In this document: positions 17,001 to 25,800 of the stretch, in pieces
Numbering within the stretch: position 1 is the first letter of the stretch
How the letters are laid out: each line of letters begins with the position of its first letter
Assembly (NCBI GenBank): GCA_902800965.1
Contig: CADCGK010000012.1
Location: 62,001 to 126,000, forward strand
DNA length: 64,000 bases
Reading direction: 5' to 3'
Source of the DNA: an uncultured Bacteroidia bacterium
GTDB taxonomy: Bacteria; Bacteroidota; Bacteroidia; Bacteroidales; F082
Program-made: the position numbers and the translations under genes
The notes under the pieces: generated by a model
Seen by the model: only the letters and a program-made list of their open reading frames with translations
Database searches by the model: none
What the model was told of the DNA's origin: nothing

Positions 17001-19721
17001 GGTGGCGACGCAAAAGGTGACACTCGTGAAGAAGTGACCATCGGTACTCCTACTACCACCACCAACTACTTGCCAACCTATAACTTATACAACCACTCAC
17101 TCACCCAACAGATTTATACAGGTGAAGAAATTGGCGGCAGTGGCCTCATCGAAAGCATCTCCTTCAACGCAGTCGGTTCTATCACCCGTAACCTCGAAAT
17201 CTATCTGATCAATACTGAAAAGACCAGCTTCACCGGCGCCAGCGATTGGATTACTGCCACCGCTGAAAACCTTGTGTATTCAGGTAATGTGGCAATGGTT
17301 GCCAACGATTGGACAACTATTACATTCGACAACCCATTCATGTTTGACGGAACCAACCTCGCCGTGGTTGTTAACGACCTCACAGGTTCATGGACCTCTT
17401 CTATCTCTTACAATGCCTTTAGTGCCCCAAGTCAGGCTATCCGCATCTACCAAGACAGCGCTCCTTATAACCCGCTCGCACCGACTTATAACGGAACCGT
17501 TATGGATGTGAAGAACAATATCAAACTTGACATCACCTTCGGCGGAGCCACTAACGACAATCCTAACACTGGCATCACCTGGTCTAACGTCCTGCCTAAG
17601 GATATGAAGACTGCAGTCACCGTGAACGCTGTTGCCTCCACAGGCTCTATCGAAGGCGCTACCGTCACCTTCACCAACCTTAACGAAGAAATCAACTTCA
17701 ACGGCACCATCGATACTACAGGCGCTGTGGTGTTTGAAGACTTCCGCAAGGGCGAATACAAAGTCACCGTGGCTCTCGAAGGCATGCAATCAGACCTCAC
17801 CGAAGCTGAAGTCAGCATTTGGAACGACACCATTATCACTGCTCACTTCAGCGAGATCTTCGCTCCTGTTGACAACTTCGTCGTCTCTGGAACCGGTTTC
17901 GCAAGATGGACCAACATGATTCCTGCTGCTGGTGACGTCGCCGAAAGATACATCGTCAATATGAACGACGCTCTGCAAGGCGAAACCACCAACAATTACA
18001 TGCAACTCAATACCGAAGACCTCGTTCCTGGTGAGACTTACCAAGCAAAAGTCGCTGTGGTTTACACTACCGGCATGAGCCCATGGACAACTGCTAACTT
18101 CACCTTCATCGGCTGCGACGCTGTTGAAACACAGGTCGACTCCTTGTGGTATGATGAGATTCCTGATGGATCCATGGATGTTGTCCTCCACTGGAATAAC
18201 GGCAGCACCGTCCCAACACCTCCGACTCCTCCTACACCACCTACTGGCGATGTCATCGTTAAGCTGACTGCTGGCGACGTTTGGGGTGACGGTACAGGTT
18301 ACCAGATGTTGCTCGACGACACTCACTCACTCTATGGTACAACCATTCCAACCTCGGGCGCTCTTAGCGCAAACTGCTCTGGCAACGACGCTATCTACGC
18401 TCAGTTCAGCCACAAGATCCCGACCAATGCCGACGGCAACTGCTCAACGAGCAACATGGTTATGAACAACACTGTTGAGATCACCATCCCCGCTGGCACT
18501 TACGACTGGTGCATCACCAACCCGACTCCTGGCGATCGTATCTGGATTGCCGCTGGTAACGGTAACGTTGGTGGCCGTTATGACGACTACGTGTTCGAAG
18601 GTGGCCATACCTATGAATTTACAGTGAGCATGTATGGCAGCAACGACGGTGTCGATGTCACCGTCACTGGAGGCAAGAGCCTGTATCAACCCAACATGGG
18701 CGTCTTGAGTATGGACAACAGAACAAGAAGCTCGTTCCGTGGTGGTAACTTCAGCAATGCCGGTGTAGGCTTTGGCAATTACACCACTTCCGTTACCGAT
18801 GACGGCAACTGGTACTACTACGACAATGGTGTCAACGCTGACGCTATTGGCCTGACCTCAGGTGGCGGATTCTATTGGGGTATCTTACTGCCTGCCGGCA
18901 GCTACGAAGGCGACAAACTGACAAAGGTTGGATACTTCGACTATGCAGCTCACTCTGGTCAATTTATGATCTACCAAGGTGGCACTTCAGCTCCTGGCAC
19001 TCTGCTCTACACTCAGAATTACACTGTAAGCGGCACAAGTGCTTATATCGAAATCGATATGGAAACACCTGTTAGCCTTGATGCATCACAAAGCGTGTGG
19101 ATTGTGATGCACAATACCAACGGTCAATATGTCGCAGCCATCGACAACGGCCCAGGTGTTGCTAACGGCTCATGCATCTCAACTGATGGTTCGGAATGGT
19201 ACAACACCATCTCATCCGCTTCCGGTGGACAAATCGATGGTAACTGGAACCTCCGCGCCTACATCGAAACCGGTAGCGCTCCTGCTGGTGCTTCGACCTA
19301 CGTACCTGGCAAGTTCAACATCCTTGTTGACGGTCAAGTGGTTGGCGCAACAACCGAGGACACCTACACAGTCACCGCTACCGACTATGCCGAACACCTC
19401 TATGAAGTGGTCTATGTGGATGCCAACTACAACGTCTCTTGCCCGATGGGTCTGTTGATCCAAGTGCCGTTGACCAGCGTCATCAGCAACGAAATCTTCA
19501 GCAACATCTATCCTAACCCGACCAGAGGCGAGCTCCATATCCAGGCTTCCGACATGGTCAGCGTCAGCGTGCTGAACACCCTCGGCCAGATGCTGTTCAA
19601 CCAAGCTGTGAAGGGCGATGAAATCATCCTCGACATGGCTCGCTACGAAGCAGGCGTCTATATGATTAACATCACTACCAAGAACGGTTCCAGCGTGAAA
19701 CGCGTGGTTGTGACAAAATAA
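14079..19721 (+). CDS. Giant T9SS adhesin with gingipain/HagA-like domains
   Basis: This is an 1880-residue secreted protein. In order: signal peptide (cleaved near LRADE); a module of about 170 residues running from DELTVHDGT to FLPKTTF (24-195); a fibronectin-like segment; a second copy of the module (348-527); a carboxypeptidase-regulatory-like domain (GTFTGTVTE, about 600-690); a Gly-rich linker; a cleaved-adhesin/choice-of-anchor J domain (about 728-908); further beta modules; a proline linker (PTPPTPPTPPTGD); and a DUF2436-like domain (about 1388-1537, DVWGDGTGYQMLLDDTH). A final anchor-like module precedes a T9SS type A sorting domain (YPNPTRGELHIQ near 1806). DUF2436 and cleaved-adhesin domains are otherwise known from Porphyromonas gingipains and HagA. 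It is presumably surface-attached or released. No protease domain is present. Confidence 0.85.
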   Translation: MRNKLILFLMLALFGSTSFLRADELTVHDGTANNGYIPMYGGYFDDYTKSEFVFPASELADMNGGTITSMKFYVHSIGSANGWTSTQQVFLKEVASASLDAYSGLEGATIVYEGSLTAPSGVGEMEITFTTPYTYNGGNLLVGVYNITDGTYQFVYFFGENVTGASGSAANSSSLDGVSFTQRNFLPKTTFTYSGGGGGTMPAPEFVPWVMGDPNVPMTTLELLSPEYGAMNVGGQVYLQWTTDPNAAEYKIEFGSTYPPEVFIDWTAIDETYPAAPSYIDVTEYMVPSTHFFWRISIRNNANELTSELFGFTTTLGAPTQVQVTEEQIFTDESTLVKWKGENPGGGASFSGELTVADGTTTSSYIPVYGLWMDAYTRNEMIYPAEMLEEMQGGEITSLKFYVSSSSTGSWAPATFKVYMTEVDGTTLSSYHGSDDATVVYTGAVDGQGSEMVINLTTPYQYTGGNLLVGFEQQATGTYHSCSFYGVAAPSGSSAYGYNSSSVTSATFNASSFLPKTTFTCGSKNGRGIRGYNVYYVNGEAEPVKANTELILEKQYTLTNLPYNVEPGLEIHVTAVYDEGESAFDNGHATVQVSGYGTFTGTVTELNSGDALEGVTVKFSGKDEFDNSVSFQGTTDATGKYTINDVKCGTYTGMASLEGLENAYSESVVLANEATQTVDFVMHEVYNPVYKVYAEELDPSTSKITWSMHDFTPSTPGGGGGGGSASTFTEGFESGLPSGWNVIDGNSDGYTWCLTSAIPTTWTYYASMTLDWYRTGSNAICSGSFINGVGALTPDEYLVMPQVTLSSSSTLTFWAAAADATYAADHFGVFVSDNGTSDWTSVQEWTLTGKSGGNNGGPASREGKGAKLGTWHEFTVNLGAYAGQKYVAIRHFNCNDQYIMVVDDIELSNGTKGNREVSYFNLYRKAILKENGVEAADSIKLASNLPITDTLYADFDWNNVEPGLYQYGVQAVYPGGDAKGDTREEVTIGTPTTTTNYLPTYNLYNHSLTQQIYTGEEIGGSGLIESISFNAVGSITRNLEIYLINTEKTSFTGASDWITATAENLVYSGNVAMVANDWTTITFDNPFMFDGTNLAVVVNDLTGSWTSSISYNAFSAPSQAIRIYQDSAPYNPLAPTYNGTVMDVKNNIKLDITFGGATNDNPNTGITWSNVLPKDMKTAVTVNAVASTGSIEGATVTFTNLNEEINFNGTIDTTGAVVFEDFRKGEYKVTVALEGMQSDLTEAEVSIWNDTIITAHFSEIFAPVDNFVVSGTGFARWTNMIPAAGDVAERYIVNMNDALQGETTNNYMQLNTEDLVPGETYQAKVAVVYTTGMSPWTTANFTFIGCDAVETQVDSLWYDEIPDGSMDVVLHWNNGSTVPTPPTPPTPPTGDVIVKLTAGDVWGDGTGYQMLLDDTHSLYGTTIPTSGALSANCSGNDAIYAQFSHKIPTNADGNCSTSNMVMNNTVEITIPAGTYDWCITNPTPGDRIWIAAGNGNVGGRYDDYVFEGGHTYEFTVSMYGSNDGVDVTVTGGKSLYQPNMGVLSMDNRTRSSFRGGNFSNAGVGFGNYTTSVTDDGNWYYYDNGVNADAIGLTSGGGFYWGILLPAGSYEGDKLTKVGYFDYAAHSGQFMIYQGGTSAPGTLLYTQNYTVSGTSAYIEIDMETPVSLDASQSVWIVMHNTNGQYVAAIDNGPGVANGSCISTDGSEWYNTISSASGGQIDGNWNLRAYIETGSAPAGASTYVPGKFNILVDGQVVGATTEDTYTVTATDYAEHLYEVVYVDANYNVSCPMGLLIQVPLTSVISNEIFSNIYPNPTRGELHIQASDMVSVSVLNTLGQMLFNQAVKGDEIILDMARYEAGVYMINITTKNGSSVKRVVVTK

Positions 19722-19736
19722 TGTACACCTATTAAT

Positions 19737-19771
19737 ATAAGGGGCGTCGCCCGACAAGCGACGCTCCTTAT
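19737..19771. terminator. Hairpin between the two giant adhesin genes
   Basis: A 14-bp stem (ATAAGGGGCGTCGC with GCGACGCTCCTTAT, one G-T pair) and a 7-nt loop. No U-run follows, so it may attenuate rather than fully terminate. No TAnnTTTG box is seen between it and the next ATG. Confidence 0.6.
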
Positions 19772-19831
19772 TGAACTTGAAATTGAAATCAATATATCAA
19801 TTAATAATAAGTATTAACTAAATTTTCAATT

Positions 19832-22800
19832 ATGAAAAAAGTATTCCTAACTATGATGATGTTCTTGTTCGCCTTCACAGGCGTAATGAGAGCAGATGAG
19901 TTGACAGTCCATAATGGAACGACAACCAACCAAAACGTTCCTATCTATGGTTACTGGGCCGATGCTTTTAACAAGTGTGAGATGGTGTATCCCGCATCTG
20001 AATTAGGCATCATGACTGGCGGACAAATCTCCAAGTTGACGTTTTATGCTCAAACTGCAAGCGTATCATGGGGTTCCGCTAACTTCCAAGTCTTCGTGAA
20101 AGAAGTAGCTGATGCATCCATCAGCAGTTATACCGGAACAACAGATGCTACCATTGTTTACACAGGTAATTTGAGCGTTTCCGGCAACCAAATGGTGGTT
20201 ACCTTCGACACTCCTTACAACTATGAAGGCGGAAACTTGCTTGTTGGTGTTTATGAAATAGCAAAAGGCAGTTACTCAAGAGTATATTGGTATGGCGAAA
20301 CTGTAACAGGCGCCAGTGTTCAAGGCTATAGCAGTACAGCATTGAATTCCTGTGCGGCAACTGCATACGACTTCCTGCCAAAGGCCACATTCGAATACAC
20401 TGCAGGTACCGTTCCGAGCATTACCCTTACCACCGACCCAGCTATCCTGGATCTCGGTGATCGTCCCAACAACGCTTGGATGGTTCCTTTCCAGTTCGGA
20501 ATCTACAATAATGGTACTTCAGGCACCATCAGCTCTATCGAGGCCAATGCTCCGTTCGTTGCCTCTGCCGAGTTGCCAGCTGCTATCGGTTACAAAGAAA
20601 CCATCCCCGCTGAAATAACGATCGGTGAAACCGAAGCTACCGGCGCAACAACAGGCGAGATCCTGGTGATGTTCGAAGGTGCAAAGGAATTCACCACCTT
20701 CAACGTGAATGCTAACCTCTACACTGCAGAAACTCCAGACGTTTGGGAAATGGCTCAAGAAGTGACCTCATTCCCTTACACAAATAACGCTCCTGCAACG
20801 ATCCACCATAACTACAACATCCCCGGCGCCGCTACCGATGCCCTGGATGCTGTTTATAAAGTGACTCTGGATGAGGACGCCATGCTGAATGTCAATGTCG
20901 GCAACAGTGGCGTCAGCGCCATCTATACTGAAGACTTCCAAGAAGTCGGAGGTCCTGATGAGGAGAACGCCTATACCTATGAAGGTCCTGTTGTTGGACC
21001 TGGTCCTATCAACACCTGGTTCTATTATGATTGGACTGGTTCTGGTACGTATCTGGGCAGTGCTTCTTGGACTGGTGTGGCTTTTGGCTACGAAATTCCA
21101 GCATCCTACTTACAGGAAAATGGTTTCGGCGCATGTGCTATCACGACTGTTGAAACATTTGCTCTGCCGGAAACCTATGCTAGCACCTACTATCAACTCT
21201 TTATTTTACAAGGTGGTGACGAACCTGACATCAACAACGTAGTATATGTTCAGGATGCTGAATACACACCTGGCCAATATTTCGATGTCGTCCTTGACGA
21301 GCCCCTCTTCTTGGGTGATCAAGAGAACATTTGGATCATGTTTGTCACAGACTGCTGCAGATTCTATTGTGGAGTAACGCCTGAGGATCCCACTGGTATG
21401 GCTTGGTATTCAACCACACTCGAGACATGGTATAGCACCTCTAGTTACACTCCTATTATTTATACGCAATTCTTAGAGCTTCCTACCGGCCGTCAGTTGA
21501 CTGTTGACCCAACCCTGAACATGAGAAAACTCAATGGTTCAGAAGCTGGTGAACTTTCTTCTATCGAGACTAACGTGACGAAAGAATCACGTGCTCAGAG
21601 AAGCATTGCCATGAAGGGCAACCGCGCTGAGACTCCTGAAGGAACCTTCGTTCCCGCTGGCACCTACTATGTGGTAGCCGCTGCTGCAACAGCTCCTTTC
21701 TCCGTCGAAATGTCTGTCACAGACGTCCCTGCTCCAGAACCGGCAGTTATGATTTGGCCTATTGATGGAGATACTGATATTACCGCTCCTTTGATCCTTG
21801 AATGGACTCTTGGAAATTACACACAAGAGATGCAAGTGCTCTTTGGAACTCAGTTCCCGCCCACCGACATTCTCATCGACTGGACTGACGAATTGGTTGA
21901 ATCAGCTATTGTTGCATCCCTCGAAAACAACAAGACCTACTTCATCAAGATCAATGAGCGCAACAGCGCTGGTGTAACCGAAAGCGAAGTCTTTGGTTTC
22001 ACTACCATAATTGATCCTGTCGAAGATTTTGCTGTTGTTAGCGAAAACCTGTATCCTGGCGATGCAGCTGAATTCACTTGGACAGCCAACCGTACCCTCC
22101 AGGGCTACAACCTCTATCAGGACGGTGTGAAGATCAACACAGAACCTATCACTGGCACTGAATATGCTGTTGAAGGTCTTGCATACAACATGACTGGTTA
22201 CAACTTCCAGATTGCCTCTCTGTATGCTGAAGGCGAATCAGAACTGTCAGAACCTATCATCGTGAAGATGACTGGCAATGGCAACGTGAGCGGTACCGTC
22301 TATGAACAAGACGAAGTCACCGTGGTTCCTGGTGTGACCGTTGAATACCGTGGTACTGACGAGTACGGAGAAGAGCAGAGCTTCACCTTCACAACCGACG
22401 AGAACGGTGCTTACACTGGTGAAGTCCTCGCTGGTAACTACCAGACCTATGCTTACAGCGACGCTTATCAAGAAACTCCTGGTCCTGCTGTGACCGTTGC
22501 TTTCGAAGACGTCCTTACAGGCATCGACATCATCGTGTACGAATACTACTTCCCGCTTGGACAAATCCGTGCTACGGAACAAACCGACGAGAACAACGTG
22601 CTCGTGGAATGGGATTGGACTCCTGGCGAGATGGTTGTTGACTTCGAGACTGGCGACTTCAGCCAAGCCGAATTCACCCTGCCCGCTACCTATCCTTGGG
22701 CTATCACCACAACCAACCCGCACGATGGCACCTACTGCATGAAGTCAACTTGCGAAGCTGTCGCCAGCGGCATCTCAGCCATTGAAGCTACTGTCGATGT

Positions 22801-25800
22801 TCCTTTCGATGCAAAGATGGGCTTCTGGGTAAGAACATCCTCTGAGTCCAACTATGACAAGTTCCACTTCTATATTGACGGAACAGAACAAGGTTCAGCC
22901 CTCAGCGGCCAAAACCCGTATGCTTACAAAGAATACACTGTTGCCCAAGGCACTCACACCTACAAGTGGACCTACGAGAAGGATGGTTCCGTGAACAGCA
23001 ATGACGACTGCATCTATGTTGACGACATCACCATGTACCGTCAAGATGTTCCCGCACCTCCGGTTGTTGGTGCTACAGATTATAACTTCGACGACGGCAC
23101 TTTGATGGGCTGGACCACCATCGATGCTGACGGCGATGGTAATGTTTGGGTTTCAAGTTCGAATCCTGGTATCTATCACAATGCTGGCGTAAGCCTGTCC
23201 GGTACTGGCCATAACGCTTCTGAAGCTTATGCAATTTCCGGTTCTTATGCCAACCAGACTGGTGCAGTTTTGTATCCTGACAACTACCTCGTGTCACCTC
23301 AGATCTCAGCCGAAGACGGTGCTCTCATCAGATTCTATGTCTGCGCACAAGACGCCACCTATGCTGCTGAACACTATGGCGTGGCCGTTTCAACCACTGG
23401 CAACACCAACCAGGCCGACTTCACCACCATCCAAGAATGGACGTTGTCTGCCAAGAACGCTCCAGCACCTGCTTCAGAGAACTCACGCGACATCCGAGGC
23501 ATTACAGCTCAAGGCGCATGGTACGAACAAACTGTTGACCTCAGCGATTATGCTGGTCAGGACATCTATGTGGCCATCCGTCACTTCAACTGCTCCGACC
23601 AGTTCATCCTCAATCTGGATGACATCACCTTGGCCACTGGAGGTTCTAAGGAAATTGTCCGCAACGATCGTAGCTTCCAACACTTCAACCTCTATCGTAG
23701 AGACATCAAGAACGGTGAAGATGTTGCAGAACCTATCTGCATCGCTCAACCTGGCGAAGACACCTTCAGCTACCTCGATGAAGCTTGGGCAGATCTCCCA
23801 TACGGTGCTTACCAGTGGGGTATCCAAGCCTACTACGAAGGCAACGCTCCTTCCAAGAACCGCGATGAATTCACTTATGACTTCGAAGGCGGCCTCAACG
23901 ACTGGACCGTGCTGACGATCAATACTGGTGAAGGCGAGTGGGTCCATAGCGATGATAACCCTGGCGGTTATGACTATACATCATATGCTCACGGCGGTAC
24001 AGGCTTTGCCATGTGCTACTCATTCGTTGACTATGTTGGTTCTTACAATACTGACAGCTATCTGATTTCACCTCAGAAGTACAGCATCGATGGTAGTTCA
24101 ACCATTAGCTTCTGGGCTGACAACGCCAACGATGATTATCCAGAAGAATTCTCAGTGTGCATTTCAACCGCAGCTAACCCAACCTCAGCAGCCGACTTCA
24201 CAGAAGTTTGGAGCGGTGGTGCCAAGGGTAAAGCAAAAGGTGGCGAAATGGTTCGTCATACCACCAACAGATATGACAACTGGCGTTCTCACAGTGTTGA
24301 CCTGAGTGCTTACGCAGGCCAAGAAGTTTGGATCGCCTTCCATGATGTCAACGAAGATGCATACGAGATCTGGATTGACGATGTTACCATCACTGCTGGT
24401 GGCAGCGGTACGACTCCTGTCATCCCGACTCCTACTGGCGATGGTCTGTCAGAGATCCTCTGGTCCAACACGATCGAAAAGGATATGTACTCAGATGTTA
24501 CAGTGAAGGTAATCTTGAACAACGGTCAAACTCCTGTTGGCGTCAACGTTGCTTTGGGTGAACTCACCGGTACAACTGACGAAACTGGCATTGTAGTGTT
24601 CGAAAACGTCCGCAAGGGTGACTATGAACTCAGCGCTACCATGACTGAATTCACAGACTACACTGAAACTGTAACAATTGACGACAACGAAGAGACCTTC
24701 AACATCACGTTGATGGAGATCGTTGGTCCCGTTGCTGACCTCTATGTCTCACCTACCGGTTGGGCTATGTGGTCTGGCGCTACCAGCGGTGGCACTACAC
24801 CTGTCGGTCCTGTTGGTCCTACCACCTCTGTGACCTACGACTTCGAAGCTGACTTCGCTGCACAAGAAATCCTTGACTGGACAACCATTGATGCCAATAA
24901 TGATGGATACGATTGGTATGTACGTCCCACTGGATTGACAACAACCGGCCACAACGGTAGCCAAGGCTTTGTGACATCATTCTCATACGATGGCTCTGTT
25001 GGTGTTACACCTGATAACTACCTCGTATCACCTCAAGGTCAGTACTCATCCATCAGCTTCTGGGCCTGCGCACAAGATGCTAGCTACCCAGCAGAAAAGT
25101 TCGGTGTCGCCGTTTCAACAACTGGCAACACCAATGCTTCTGACTTCACCACCCTCCAATCATGGGTGATGACTGCCAAGGCTCCTGCCAACAAGCTTGA
25201 ACGTGGCATGAATGTGACTGGTGAATGGTATGAATACACTGTTGACCTGAGCGCCTACGCAGGCCAGAACATCTATGTGGCTATTCGTCACTTTGATTGC
25301 TACGACCAGTTCCGCCTGAATGTTGACGATATCACTCTGGCTGTTGCTGCCAAGGATGGTGCTAAGGCTGATCGTGGTGCTTTGAGCTTCAAGGTCATGC
25401 TCGATGGTGTTTACGAAGGCGAGACCACCAATGGTTACTTCCAACACAATGTGGAAGGCTTCGAGGAAGGTTCCGTCCACACCACTTCAGTGGCTGGCAT
25501 CTATGCCACTGGCATGGGCGACTGGACTGACTACACCTGGACCTACACTTCATGCGAGAACTTTGATGCAGCTTCCAACGTGACCGCTGAACAAAGCGAG
25601 AACGTGGTGAACATCTCTTGGGAGATGCCTAACGGCTCTGGCCCAACTCCTCCTCCAGGAGGTGGATCTTCATTCACTGAAGGCTTCGAAGGTGGCCTGA
25701 ATGGCTGGACAGTACTGACACTCAATTCTGACGGTGGCGAATGGGTCCATAGCGACAATAACCCTGGTGGCTATGATTATGCTTCACATGCTCACGGTGG

